Of a DNA stretch of 64,000 nt, positions 1 to 11,640 are shown one piece after another. The position numbers were made by a program, and so were the translations under genes. The stretch is from Dipteris shenzhenensis (taxonomy: Eukaryota; Polypodiophyta; Polypodiopsida; Gleicheniales): NCBI GenBank assembly GCA_047967505.1, contig CM106538.1. One strand, written 5' to 3'. Position 1 is the stretch's first letter. Each line of letters opens with the position of its first letter. The notes below the pieces were generated by a model. It did no database searches, was not told the origin of the DNA, and saw only the letters and a program-made list of their open reading frames with translations.

Positions 1-923
1 AACACACCTCGAATACTATTTTTTGGTGGTTGTGCAAACACTTGATGGAAAACGAGGTTTGTGGCGACTTTGACCATCCAAAGAATATACAATGGGTATG
101 ATAATTTCTATGTGCATAAACATAGGTTGGATTCATGTGTGTGCAAAGTATCACGCCCATTGATTATATGCCTATGGGCGAGTGTAGCTCAAACACATTT
201 ATGAACTCTTTATCTTTAACAATGATATAGGACATATGGAAAACCTTAATGGGAGTTAGTTGTGCAACCGCTGATGAGGCGCATATGTAAGTTAGTAAGC
301 AACTACCATATGTAGAAAGTTAGTCATTCGGCTCATATACATGTCATGCAGTATTTCGAGTGCGGATACGATGCTTCTGATCGGACTTTGTTTTGTCCAG
401 TTCTATGCCTATTCTATATATTCTGTTGTGATAGAAGCATTTACAATACAAGGAATATGCAGTTGTTTGCCTTAATCAACTATCTATGTTGCACTAAATC
501 CTAAGTTGATGTGTTCTCTTTCAGAAGTTCTGAATGCATTCTTGAAGATGTTGTATTTCTACTAATAGGTAGATTTTGGGATTTAATCTCTACCTATTAC
601 ACTGGTGATCCTACAAATAAATTGGGCATTTCAACCGAATGTGGCAAAGGAGTTGAAAGACAAAGAAGGCAGTCAAAATGTTGAAGCCACAGGCATTCTA
701 CCTACAATGGGATGGACAATCAAATCCAATGAATCGAATCCTGAAAGAGTTAATGATCAAAGCGGTTAAGTCAACACAATCCGCGCCTACAAGCAATCCG
801 ACCCTGCAAAGCAATTAGCCACTTTTGATTGTGAACATGAGAAGAGTGAGCATATGGCTCCTTTGTGCAAATTTTGTGGAAACGGAGCGCATGTGGTACA
901 ATACGCACACACAGTGTCCAATC

Positions 924-1277
924 TGTAGAATCCCGTAGGATAGAATAGATGCATCTTGGAAGAGGACTGAGAGCGCAATGAAATCAAAATGTAATTCTCT
1001 ATTATGGATTGTGAGAGAGGTGACTCTCTCTTATAGAAAGGGGGAGAAGGTAACACCTTCCCTACATAAGTGGCAATCAGCCCCTACATTAGTGGGACTA
1101 GCCTAAATCAAAGGAGCCTTCCATGTGGGGGCCTTTGGCTTACATCATCACTTAGGTCACATACTAGACACATCATAGCACTTGATGTGCCTTTACAACA
1201 CACACAAACACACATGTGACTCCCCTAAATGCACACATGCACCATAGAGCAAGCCCTTGATCACACTTATCCCAACA
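924..1277 (-). repeat. 3' LTR of element A
   Basis: This is the left copy of the terminal direct repeat. It is bounded by TG and CA, and CAATC (919-923) abuts its left edge. Confidence 0.88.
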
Positions 1278-1586
1278 TACCCTCCCTCAAGGGTTTGCCT
1301 CTTGCAGTGTCAAGGATACATCTAGTCTCATAGTTTCTCATGCCATCTTATGGAGGTCAAGGATAAATCTATGGCTAGGATCTCATGCTAGCAAGGGTTC
1401 CCAAGGGTGTGAGGTTCACAGAAATGGGATAGTCAAAACACATATCACATGGTCTACATCATATGGTGACCAGAAGTGATTTACAAAAGACATAACATAT
1501 GATATTCTTTTTGGAGTACTACTCCAGGCAGAGAACCTCAAAATTTGACCAAGTGATGATAAACAAAAATTCAAAAGACAAAGTGC

Positions 1587-2037
1587 TTAAAAAGCATAGT
1601 CTTTATTTTCAAAGTTTGATTCGTCATTTGCTGATGGAGTTCTTCCTTCAGCTAGATTTGCTTTGTTGTTAAAGTAGTCCTTCTTCACAAGAAATGCTTG
1701 ATTCTCTTTGTTGTTCTTCATGCAATAATTCCAATTGTAGGTAAAGGAGCAAGATATATTTGAAGCATTTTCCTTGTGCACCAAATACTGAGAGAAGATG
1801 ATCCCAAGCTTCATGTGAAGTTTCAAAGCCATCAATGTGGTGAATGTATGAGTCTCTTAATCCCAAAGCAATGATAGCAAGAGCCTTCTTGTCTTTGATC
1901 AACCAATTAGCTTCTTCTTTTGTAGACTTCTTTTTCTTTCCATTCACAACATACCATATCTCCATAAACTTAGCTTTTGTTTGCCAAGTATGGAAACTAG
2001 TTCCAACAAACTTCTCTATTTGCTTGGGCTTAGTCAT
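1587..2037 (-). pseudogene. UBN2/Copia-type gag fragment of element A
   Basis: The minus-strand frame starts MTKPKQIEKFVGTSFHTWQT and continues with a KKALAIIALGLRDSYIHHI segment. This is the N-terminal half of the gag (UBN2) protein of plant Copia elements, which forms the virus-like particle. The middle and C-terminal parts, including the CCHC zinc knuckle, are missing or frameshifted after about 100 residues, so the protein is probably non-functional. The related gag copies at 27.4, 45.1 and 48.2 kb are longer. Confidence 0.75.
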
Positions 2038-2792
2038 CTTTACAATTCAAGTACTCATTAAGAGAGAATCACATAGTCATCATTCTAAATGCAAAGTATA
2101 AGGACATGATTGAGTTCTACTACTCAAGTACAATCAAAGCAATGAAAGTCTGCAGTAAATAATGAAAGCCCCAAACTTATGGTGATTGCTCAACACCCTT
2201 TGACCAAAATATGCAAAATTCTATCAACAGAGACCATAATAGATTGGAGGGTGAAATTCTCATAGCTCATAGCTCTATTCAAGGGGATTTTTATGCAAAA
2301 AGAAAGGCTTATACTAGAGAAGGTCAGAAGGTCCTCCACCAAGGAAGAGCGCAATGTTGTGCCAGGTCACCATAGCCAAGCTTGAGAAAATTGACTTGTT
2401 TTTTGTCTATTGCGCCTCCAAGACTTGACCAAACTGGGTCAGATTTCATCAATAGCTTGCCTGTAGTGTCGTCCAGCTTGAGCTCAGAGGAATTTGTAAA
2501 TGGGTAAGCACAGAGGCCACATTATGTGATATATCGGTGGACAGTCTTCATGTTGGCATTGCATGTATAGAAGAAATCTCCCTAATTGCTTGCAATTGGA
2601 AGGTTGCCCATACACGAGGAGTCTACAGCTCAAAGGGTTTCAACAATGGTCACGTATAATGGGAGAACTGAGCCCTCATAGATTTGGGAAAGAAAGAGGA
2701 AAATGGAGATGATGAAGAAGCTTTGAAAAAAACTAGTAGTTTATGCTAGAGAGAGCATCTAATGCTAGGCTAGGCTAGATCTAGAACCTAAA

Positions 2793-2804
2793 GCTCTGAT
2801 ACCA
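2793..2804 (-). other. Primer-binding site (initiator tRNA-Met) of element A
   Basis: The complement reads TGGTATCAGAGC, the standard match to the 3' end of plant initiator tRNA-Met. It lies two bases inside the 5' LTR. Confidence 0.85.
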
Positions 2805-2806
2805 AG

Positions 2807-3182
2807 TGTAGAATCCCATAGGATAGAATAGATGCATCTTGGAAGAGGAGTGAGAGCACAATGAAATCAAAATATAGTTCTCTATTATGGATTGTGAGAG
2901 AGGTGACTCTCTCTTATAGAAAGGGGGAGAAGATAACACCTTCCCTATATAAGTGGCAATCAGCCCCTACATCAGTGGGAATCAGCCCCTACATCAGTAG
3001 GACTAGCCTAAGTCAAAGGAGCCTCCTATGTGGGGGCCTTTGGCTTACATCATCACTTAGGTCACACACTAGCCACATCATAGCACTTGATGTGCCTTTA
3101 CAACACACACAAACACACATGTGACTCCGCTAGATGCACACATGCACCATAGAGCAAGCCCTTGATCACACTTATCCCAACA
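2807..3182 (-). repeat. 5' LTR of element A
   Basis: This is the right copy of the terminal direct repeat. It carries a short extra duplication of a segment ending in CAGCCCCTAC. CAATC follows it at 3183-3187. Confidence 0.88.
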
Positions 3183-3837
3183 CAATCTATGGAACGAGAA
3201 CGTCCAACACTTGCAAAGAGAAATCAATATTCTCTACCGTGCTCTCCAAGTGCTAAGGAACCTCCAACAAGCAATGTTGAATGGTGGGGATTGTGAAGCA
3301 CTTCAAGTGATCATCATCAATGTGCGGGAATTAATCCGTGATTTACACCAAAAGATGCAAGAATTCCTTGTAGGTGAAATCATGGATGGAAATGTCGGGG
3401 AGCATTGAGGTTGGCACAAACAATTCAATCTCAAGACCGAAAGGAGAAGGAGTCGAGCAATCTCATAGAATGTTCATGGAGAGAGTGGTAGCAGATGTGA
3501 AACACGGAGGAAACGGAGTCATCTCCTCGGTGTATCAATCATTTGTACTTTACAAGGGCCCAAGCAAGGAGTCATATTGATGCAAATGAGGAAGAACTTG
3601 TTGAGATAGTTGGAATGCAAGAAGAGGTAGGAGAACCATCCAGAATCCAACCAAAATTGGATGAAACTGCTCCGAGTTCGGGAGATGAAGACTGGGTTCT
3701 TGGTAACACAGTGTCTGATGAAGATCCTTCCACTAGTTCTAGAGGAAGTTCAGAATACCAAGATGTAGTTAATGCAAAAAATCTCACATGGTCTCCATCA
3801 GAAACATTCATTCGGTTGGGGAAAAAGCGGAAGGACC

Positions 3838-6095
3838 TACTTGTGCCTCATTCTCCCTGTGATGTCCGAGGGTTGTCACTTTAGTTGCAAACCTCATAGT
3901 TCTAGACTTCTAGGATAGAAACTGAGGTGTGCTACCTTCATCTTCAGGACTAGATTGAAATCTCTCCTAACACTCTTTACCACCTCCTTATACCTTAAAG
4001 GCATAGAGTGATCACCCAAAGATGAGGCACTTTGGAGTTTGTGGTAGACCTTAATAACTGTGTGCCCCTTCGAGATTATTTCTGAATCACTATCAGCAGC
4101 ACAAGCAAGGGCGGTCTATTCTTGGGCATACTATGTACCTTGGAGGGGGAGAATGACCTTGGTGGGAGAACACTTGCCAAACTGATTGGTGCTAAGGTCT
4201 CCGGCATTGACTCTGAGTCATCCTTACATTTGTCACCTTTTGTTTGTGACCGTGTCACAACGCCCAACACTATGCCAATCAAATAAGGGTTGTTGCTCTC
4301 CCCCGCCACTACTACATCAACCATGTTCACTTGGGATGCAGGTTCTGCTCTTCCATTGGGACAATCTCTGGTGTAGTGGTTGTTTGTGTTGAACTGTGTA
4401 CGAGAGGGTCCCCCAAATGGATGTGTACAATCATCTTGGTAGTGGCTGTACTTGCCACATCTATAACACATGATGGATCTTCAAAAGTTGGTGCCTCTGC
4501 CTGCACCTCCACGTCCACCTTGGTAACCAGCCCGTCAACCTCATTTTGAAAAGGGGGTCCATAGCCACCACTTGGCATAGGTGGTTGGTATGGTGCATAG
4601 TAAGGCTGAGGGTAGAAATAAGGGGCACCAACTAAATTGGGTACAGGAGCTTGGAGCAAAGGGGGAATCAAAAGTAATGGAGGCAGCATGACAGGAGAAG
4701 GTGGCTTAGATGCTCTTGCAAGAGGAGGAACATGAGGTACTAGTGCTGGGGCTAGAAGTTATTGGTACCACTTTTTGACTATAGTAGCTAGAGTTTCCCC
4801 TGAAGTATACTCCGGGAGAAGATTCCTTAATCCTTTGAGGTACCTACACTCAGAGGAATCATGTCCATGGATCTCACAAAATGTAGAAAATGAGGTAGAA
4901 GTAGGTACCTTATGCTTGGAGGGACACTCCCAATGACCGTGGTTAGAACTCTCGCATTCTGTGCACCAAAGACCACTTCAAATCTGGGCCTCAAAGGACG
5001 ACTGGCCATCCACCTTTATTCTATCCTTCAGACCTTATTTGATTTCTTCTAACTCTTTCTTGTGTTGCTGCCATGCGGATGATCCCTCCTCTCTTGGGAG
5101 CTGGGTGGTCGTAGTCGATGATGAGGCAAAACTTCACTATGAATGTTCCATCTTGATGGCTTCCTTTAGGAAGTCTTGGAGTGAGGCATGTTTAGGGAGT
5201 ATTTCAACTAGCCTTATAGCAATGGTAGGGGGTAATGCTTTCAAAAACCACCCCTTCATGACAGCATCATTAGGTGGCATAAACACCTTCGCTACCAAGA
5301 CCCTCATCCTTGTGTACATCATAGAGATGCTTTCCCAAGCTGCATGGTGTCAGTGGTGGACAACTCTTGGACAATCATATGTTCAAACTTCTCCAATTTG
5401 AAAGTCTGCAGAGACTCCTCCCTTAGAGTTGTCCAAGTTTGAAAATGGTCAGCCAAAAATTGGCTATACCATACATCGACTGCATCCTCCAATGATGAAG
5501 CAAAGATGTGTAGAAAGGCATGCTCATTCTCCACACCCCTGACTTTGCATGCTATGAGAAATTTCCTCACATGAGCTTTCTCATCCTCATGTTCGTGACA
5601 TTTGAACTTTTGAGTCTTCACATGACTTTGTTGAGTAACTCAAGAATTCTGACTTTTTCTCCAGGACTGAGAACCACTGCACTCACATCGGAAGCTGAGG
5701 TGGAAGGAAGAGTAGAAGAGCCTCTCGATGGAGCAATACTCAATGTGGGTACTATGGAGACATATGGTGGAGTGGTTGATGAGACAACACCCCGTGCAGG
5801 AGACCACATTGGTGCTAGTGATGTAGCCATAGTGGAGATAGATGGTACTGCATATGCTAGAGGCACTACCATTGCGAAAGTAGATGATGAAGACATGGGT
5901 AACATGGGGGTCAATGGGGATGCAGAGGCAATTGGGAAGGAGAAGGAAGGGGTCAAAACCATGTAGGATGGATAAGAAGCAATAGGGAAGGATACAGATA
6001 AAGGCAATGGTAGGGACATGATCGAAGCAAAAGGTGAACCCAGGGGTGTCACGGATGTAGAAACTAGACTCAAAGCACCTGTGTTATGCATGGCA
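3838..6095 (-). pseudogene. Ty3/Gypsy gag relic, copy A
   Basis: The minus strand carries a decayed gag. Reading leftward it has a Pro/Ser/Thr-rich N-terminal part (6091-5618), a retrotransposon gag core with HVRKFL, EDAVDVWYSQF and HFQTWTTLREE (5621-5319), a charged linker, and a CCHC zinc knuckle C-Y-R-C-x4-H-x4-C (about 4471-4430). A second knuckle follows but has lost its second Cys. Frames change several times. The same protein is seen at 35867-37999 (copy B). No protease, RT or integrase follows, because the homology stops at about 3838 where a plus-strand relic begins. Gag packages element RNA in virus-like particles; this copy cannot make an intact protein. Confidence 0.75.
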
Positions 6096-6099
6096 GATC

Positions 6100-6940
6100 A
6101 AATGGCAGCTTGACCACTAGATGTCAAGTCTAGTGCTGAATTGGGTACTACACCGTTGAAGTGGTTGTAGTGGCTGTTGCTGAAGACATCGTTGCAACAA
6201 GAGATAAGGGGTTGTCTTGACCTTGATGCACATCTGAGGAGCCCTCATCCTTAGTACTTTCCTCTTTCACCCATTCCCCACTTTGTACTTCTTCTTCTCA
6301 GGAGTCGATATCTGACCACCACTGATCTTGTTGGTCCAAATCGATCAGAGTCTTGATGAAGTTACTTGCTTCCTCTCACACTCTCCTCTCCCTCGCTCCA
6401 ATGCCGAACGCCAAATGCTGAATGCTGAATGTTGAATCCCCTTTCCCCCTCCTCCTTCATCCTCATCCCCTTGCCTTGGAGGGTCTCCTCGTCACTAAGA
6501 ATCTCCCTCCTTTCTCTCGATTGGTCATCCTCATATCTCCTTAGGTGTTGAGGATAGTCGTTGTGCCATTGGCTCTCATGATGGCTCTGGCGACTTCCTC
6601 ACTCCCTGACTTGCCAGCCTCTTCTAGTTAGGGTGGTGTAAATACTCCATGCGTAGGTGAGCTGGATCACCGCACCACTGCACCACTGTACACGTCTTCA
6701 CCATGTGTAACTGTAATTACTCCCGACTGCTCCATGTGCTAAGCTCACTCTCCATGTGCACAACTCTTGATGAGATTGTTTTGGGCATGGTACTCCTAGT
6801 TGACATTTGTCCACTCTAAACTCACTCCTAATCTCCACAAACAAAGCCTAATGCGATGTGCAATGGGTGGTTTATGAAAGCAAGCAAATGCATCACAAAA
6901 GCATACCTCTATCTCCTCGGCAAACGGGGCCAAAGATGTG
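6100..6940. other. Non-coding stretch, no recognised feature
   Basis: This stretch lies between the Gypsy gag relic and the CCACGTCA array. I see pyrimidine-rich stretches near 6370-6540 and no credible coding frame. It may hold the decayed 5' end of the minus-strand Gypsy element, but I could not identify an LTR. Confidence 0.3.
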
Positions 6941-6943
6941 TAC

Positions 6944-7335
6944 TCCACGTCACCATCGGAGCCACGTCATCAGCGCCACGTAAGCAGTCCACGTCATTCT
7001 GCCACGTCACCTCTGCCACGTCATCACTGCCACATCATCACTGCCACGTCAACTGCCACGTCATCACTGCCACATCAGCACTACCACGTCATCAGGCCAC
7101 GTCATCTGCCACGTCATCTGTGCCACGTCATCACTGCCACGTCATCAGGCCACGTCATCTGCCACGTCACTTGTGCCACGTCATCTGTGCCACGTCATCA
7201 TTGCCACGTCATCAGTGCCACGTCATCAGTGACACCTCAGCACTGCCACCTCAGCACAGAGCTTCACTGGCACACCTCTTGCTAAGCACAGTGCCACATC
7301 ATCACTGCATGTGACTCACAGTGACACATCATCAT
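6944..7335 (+). repeat. Short-period tandem array of about 18 CCACGTCA motifs
   Basis: About 18 perfect CCACGTCA octamers (reverse complement TGACGTGG), plus variants CCACATCA and CCACCTCA, occur from 6944 to about 7335, spaced roughly every 12 to 30 bases. The unit is a variable 12-15-mer such as GCCACGTCATCACT. TGACGTGG holds the ACGT core bound by plant bZIP factors, so the array could bind such proteins, but this is inferred from the motif only. Weaker, clearly related sequence occurs at 42170-42400 (+) and on the minus strand at 33480-33560 inside an LTR element. The array is therefore probably an amplified internal part of a transposon and not a host enhancer. Frames that run through it are by-products of the repeat. 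Confidence 0.85.
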
Positions 7336-7640
7336 AGACTTACCTGCATTCACATCCACAAATCCTAAAACTGAGAATCTTATTTCTTTTGTCCATTCAT
7401 ATTTTGGGAAACATTTCAAAGAATGCCGTCGGAGTCTCCACTCCCGAGCTACTCCTTGTGTCATGCAAGTGCCTAGTGGAATGTGTACAAGTAATTCCAG
7501 GAGAAGAGGAGGGAGGGAGAGGGAAGGGGATGAGAGGAGAGGGAGTGGTGATTTGTACGGTGTTTTTCAAGCATTAATAGAAGTCTCCTTTTTTTGGGGG
7601 GGGAGAGTGATTGCAAATGTTGCAACACTTGCCCAACTAA
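7336..7640. other. No recognised feature
   Basis: There is a short purine-rich tract (about 7500-7550) and a run of G at about 7597-7604. No coding or structural signal is visible. Confidence 0.3.
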
Positions 7641-8640
7641 CACTCATTTGTTGTATGGCCATCTAGCTTACAATTGTGGCACCATATTTTGCCTTTTTTG
7701 GGGTGCCTCTAATTCCCCTCTCTTTTAGAAGCTTATTTAGCTTCTGTTTTTCAAACTTGGTGTCCTTTTTTACCACCAATTTGTTTTCATCCTCTTCTTT
7801 GTTATCTACTTCTCAAAAAGCACTATCTTCTATATTTGGGATTCTACATTTTTGTCTTGACCACAATTGCTATGTGGAGTGATTTGTCATAGGTCTTCAT
7901 TGGGTAGGTTAGCTCCATGTTGCACAACTTTCCATGGTTACTAAGGCCACTCATCAACTATGGTCGCAATGTCGTTTTATCTTGCGCATTGTTTTACTAA
8001 TTGGTTAGCACCCTCATTTGTGCTGCAAAGCTGTACATAGATTTGCCCGCCCGTTGATTTAGTTTGTTGACATTTAGTACAATACATCTTCCTTACTAAA
8101 TTCAAGCTACAACCTCTTCAAGAATGCAACTTTCAACTCATCCCATGTGGCAAATTTCTCATCCAGGTATTGTTCATACCACACATATTACTTTCTCCAC
8201 AAATGTGGTGGGGAAGTCGATCAAGTGCTCTTCCTCCATATTGACTTGCAAAACTAATCTATGACCATCGCTCCCAAAAAACTCTACAGATAAGACTACA
8301 GATGAGATTGGGGATACTCTAGTCTCATCCCATGGATTTTTAGAATTTCATTTGTATATTTGGTCCTCTTGTTACCTCAACAAATCTTGGTGGGATTAGT
8401 GGTGCACTAACTCAAAATATATCCATTTTGGCTTATTCTATTGGATTTAGTTTTTTCCCTTGTCATAGATGAGAGGATCCACGTCGTTATTCTTCTTGAA
8501 AATTGCCCAAATTTGATGGAGGTTGGAATCCTTGACTCTCTTGGTCATCCCCTTCTTCCTCTCTTTGTTCAACATTGTTCTTGGTGATCTATTCAGCTTT
8601 CTCACGTCCTCTACTAGGGTTTCTTCTTTAGTCACCATCT
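7640..8640 (-). pseudogene. Gypsy-type gag relic, third family
   Basis: On the minus strand, around 8230-8050, the frame reads FPTTFVEKV, then VWYEQYLDEKFATWDELKVAFLKRL. This matches the core of the retrotransposon gag domain (W-Y, then T-W-x-E-L, then F). Basic segments lie to its right and a possible knuckle-like W-C-H-x-C segment near 7680. Frames break repeatedly and there is no polymerase region or LTR that I can see. It differs in sequence from the Gypsy gag at 3838-6095 and 35867-37999. Confidence 0.5.
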
Positions 8641-8984
8641 ATAGCCATCTTGCTTGAGCTTCAATTTTGGCAATCCACTATTCTCTGTTTTTGTTCATAT
8701 CTTTGCCAACATCATGTCCTTGTACTTGTTGTCTCTACTCTTAGCACTACCTTTTCTAGTGCAAACTACTTCCTTTCCCTAGCAAGATTGCCTTAGGCTA
8801 TTTTGTTTATAAGGATTTCAAGAAATAACTGGCAGTTCAATAGTACTATTATGTGTGCTCAGAAAGCTTTTTTGAAATGGCAAAACACCTGTGGCCTTTT
8901 AGTAGGTAGCTAGCCTATATGATAATCATGTTTAACACATCATTGTACTAATCTGGTCTGTGTATTATCTCAACAAGCCAAGTT

Positions 8985-9290
8985 GGACCTAGACATACTC
9001 GACTTCAATGAAGCTCTATTCTAGTTATACAAGGAGAAGGATGATCATGGTAAGCTGTACACCCAGTGCCCTGAATACATGGAAGAAGAACAAGATGAAA
9101 TCCTCAAAGTCAAGCTAGAGGCCTTTGATGATTAGTTTTGCTTTTCATGCACTAATGCTACTGCTAAGCCTCTATGGTTTTGGAAGTTAAATTCTTATCT
9201 TGTTTTTAGACTAATCAGAGGATTTGTAGTGTAATAAAGCTACAATGTAAAATCTTTTATGACATATTAATATGATTATCCTTTTGTGCA
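8985..9290 (+). pseudogene. Possible last-exon fragment of an unrecognised gene, with 3' UTR-like sequence
   Basis: From about 8990 one frame reads KLDLDILDFNEALF, a TAG, then LYKEKDDHGKLYTQCPEYM and an acidic-basic tail ending at a TAG near 9135. AT-rich sequence with an AATAAA-like signal near 9232 follows. It resembles the final exon and 3' UTR of a transcript with one internal stop. I do not recognise the protein. It could also be a fragment of a transposon. Confidence 0.2.
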
Positions 9291-9609
9291 AAAATAAAAT
9301 AAAATTAGGCTAATGCTAACATCGAATCATGATACTATGTGCTAGTGCCTTGGGGTAGAAACAACTCTTCACTTTGCTCCGAGTATGAGGGTAAGTGTTC
9401 CTTTCCATGATGGTTAGCTTTGCAACACGTGTCATCCTATCACATTGATGTACCCATCAGGCCATGAATGAGTGGTGATAAGAGAACTTTGCACATTGAT
9501 CATTGTGTCCTATAGGTCAAGTCGCATGCACTCACACCTTTTTGCAAGCCATTAAAAACATGGGTCCTGCTCCCTGAGGCACTTAATGGAGGCCAAATAC
9601 CATCTCAAT

Positions 9610-10400
9610 GCTCTCTCATGCACATTAAGGAGGTGGCACTAGTGAAGAGACCAAGACTGAAGCTTCTCGCTACTCCTCTAGATCGCATTTGGTGCGCACA
9701 TGGTCCAACCTCCCTCTGGAATGGTCTCAAGCTGCTGCCAAATCTTTATGACCACCTCTTGTACCTCCTACTTTGTAGCAAAGCATATAGAATGCAAATC
9801 CTTCTCTAGGGAAGACCACGATGGGGTTGCTCAAGGTGAAGAACAATTGGGGAGTGGTCAGGCATTGTGGTACTTGCCAAAATGCCAGTGACTCCTCCCT
9901 ATGCATCACCCAATCGCCCACATGGAACCTGACCAACGTCTCTAGAAGTCCATCATGCCGATGTTTGTAGGAGAAGTCAAGGCTACCCGAAAGTCTAGAA
10001 AACTCCACTTCCTACCAAGGGTCCCTACCATAAATCATGAAAATAAATTGCTCTCACATCCTCCTCTCAGGTACTGGCATCTCCGAGGATGCTCTGCCCT
10101 ACTCGTCCTCCCCAAATTCTAAGTTGTTGAAGTCACCTCCAACAATCCAAGAATCCACATCTGGGAGGCTCTTAGTCAACCACGTCCAAAATGCACAATG
10201 CTACTATTTACAAGTTTGCCATTAAAAACATTCAACATGCCTATCCTAAAGTGACTTGTAACAAATGTCATCCAAACTTCCCTCCCTATGATCAACCCTC
10301 CTTTATCATACTCGTACATTGCCATTACCTGTGAAACCAAAATGCAGAGCCCTTCACTCCTACCTATTGCGGGGGACCACACCTCCAAGCCTGTCCTGGG
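9610..10400 (-). pseudogene. L1-type LINE endonuclease fragment
   Basis: The minus strand encodes decayed parts of an APE-like endonuclease. An N-terminal side near 10388-10176 has EGLCILVSQVMAMYEYDKGG, and a C-terminal side near 10008-9727 has LETLVRFHVGDWVMH, like the L-D-R-F-Y-x-G-D-W block of plant L1 elements. The nucleotide sequence at about 10037-10210 is clearly related to the L1 endonuclease at 19240-19440. In such LINEs this domain nicks target DNA to start reverse transcription. The reverse transcriptase should lie to the left but is not present, so the copy is truncated. Confidence 0.6.
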
Positions 10401-11640
10401 AGAAGGTAATGCCGGCGTCTAATATCTGCTGCCAAAAACATACGTTTCTAGATCATGAGAAAAACCACTGCATGTCCAGCCATGGCTCTTGTAACTCTTG
10501 GCAAAGTATCAAATATTGTCGCTACTGCCATGCATGGTCGTGGAGCCAATGCACATTTCAACTTATGAGATAATCTAGATCATGGGGAGGAGGTGTGGGA
10601 ATATAGAGCTTGCTTATGAGTGGGATCCTACACAACCATCTTGGACTTCTACATTTTTTAGGGGTTTTAGAGGGAGAGTAATTTGCATGTGTGCAGCATC
10701 GCACTAGAGGTATAACAAGTTCTGCACCTACCTTTAGAGCCCACTGTATCATGAATGAGATCTCTCTCCCAAGCTTGGCTGCATGCTAATGAAGAGTCCA
10801 CTGCGTAGCCTGAGGGAGTTCCACCTTTGGCTTCAAATGGATTACACCCATTGCCATGCCTATGTTTGGCCTCTCTGCAAAGAAACCAAGCTAGAAAGTA
10901 GCTGTGCCTGGAAGGTTGAGACAAGGATCTATCCCTTGGGTGGCTATTCATTTCGCCATCGTGCGTCCAAGGTTGAGATAAGGATCTATCCCTTGGGCAG
11001 CCGTTCATTCTGCCATCATGGAAACATCTACTATTTTCATCATACACAATAAAATAAAGTGAGAGTCCACTCCTTTCTCTTGAAGGCAAAGTCAAAGTCC
11101 CAAAAAGGTCAAGTGTGAGAACCAACCACGCTAATGGAGACCCCTTTGCACGGCTATAACATGATTGTCATCTTTGAGGCAATGGGATACTCGTTTGGAA
11201 TCTCAAGGTAGTTTTGTGGTCCAAGTCTCCAGAACTCCCTTGGCAAGGGTTGCCTAGGGTGGGGCCTCAATCCCATGCTTCTTTGAGGAGGTTGAGTCAT
11301 AAAGATGAGAGGGAATGGATTACGATTGAGAAACTAAAGCCTCAGTCTAGGGGGCCGGTGGCTTGGACGCCCTTGTCCATGAGCTTTAGGGTCAGTGTCT
11401 ATTCTTGGGAGATGAGAGAAGAAAGACACTATTTTAATGGGAGAAGGAGAAGAGGGAGGCAGAGAGGAGGCGGAGGGGGGGTGGTTGGTGAGATGACTAT
11501 AATTGGGGGGTCGGCCGGGAAGAAGAAAATGTGTGTGTGTGGGGGGGGGGTGGACAAGAGGGAGGAGGAAGACATGGCAAGAGGGAGGGGTAAGCCATTA
11601 GGGTATAAGGGAAGGGGCGGTTGGGGCAACAACCACCAAG
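10400..11640. other. Decayed LINE spacer with a short tandem duplication
   Basis: The stretch lies between the endonuclease and ORF1-like parts of a minus-strand L1 relic. It contains a two-copy tandem repeat of about 57 bp (10912-10968 and 10969-11022, unit starting AAGGTTGAGA) and a purine/G-rich tract at about 11410-11610, including G9 near 11541. The frame at 11214-11777 on the plus strand is open only because of that G-rich composition and I do not call it a gene. Confidence 0.4.

Larger units (their letters stand above)
924..3182 (-). mobile_element. Gag-only Copia-type LTR retrotransposon A (2.26 kb), complete with target-site duplication
   Basis: Direct repeats at 924-1277 and 2807-3182 start with TGTAG and end with CCAACA, so they are LTRs. 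Perfect 5-bp target duplications, CAATC, lie at 919-923 and 3183-3187. On the minus strand the 5' LTR (2807-3182) is followed by TGGTATCAGAGC (complement of 2793-2804), the primer-binding site for initiator tRNA-Met typical of Copia elements. A purine-rich tract (complement of 1278-1292) precedes the 3' LTR. The interior is only about 1.5 kb and codes for a gag fragment with no protease, integrase, reverse transcriptase or RNase H. The right LTR is longer mainly because of a 22-bp internal duplication. The element must have been mobilised by enzymes supplied in trans. It lies inside the relic at 600-3837. Confidence 0.9.
600..3837 (+). pseudogene. Plus-strand gag-like relic, split by an LTR element
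   Basis: Two pieces of open frame flank the LTR element at 924-3182 and rejoin across it. The left piece (about 820-923) reads through a C-x2-C-G-x3-H pattern that resembles a decayed zinc knuckle. The right piece continues from 3188 with a Leu/Gln-rich helical stretch (QREINILYRALQVL, about 3211-3408). A second piece in another frame, about 3543-3884, starts with a basic FTRAQARSH motif and is then acidic and Ser-rich. These features suggest the gag C-terminus of a Gypsy-like element, but I recognise no catalytic domain. Several frameshifts and stops make it non-functional. The sequence changes to a minus-strand Gypsy gag at about 3838. Family assignment is inference. Confidence 0.35.

Noticed and set aside
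6856-7314. Two overlapping plus-strand open frames rich in Ser/His/Thr across the CCACGTCA array
   Set aside because: They are translations of a short-period repeat in different frames. There is no start context and no known domain.
6944-7335. CRISPR-like array
   Set aside because: The repeats are 8-15 bases with no fixed-length unique spacers, and the DNA is plant nuclear with no cas genes.
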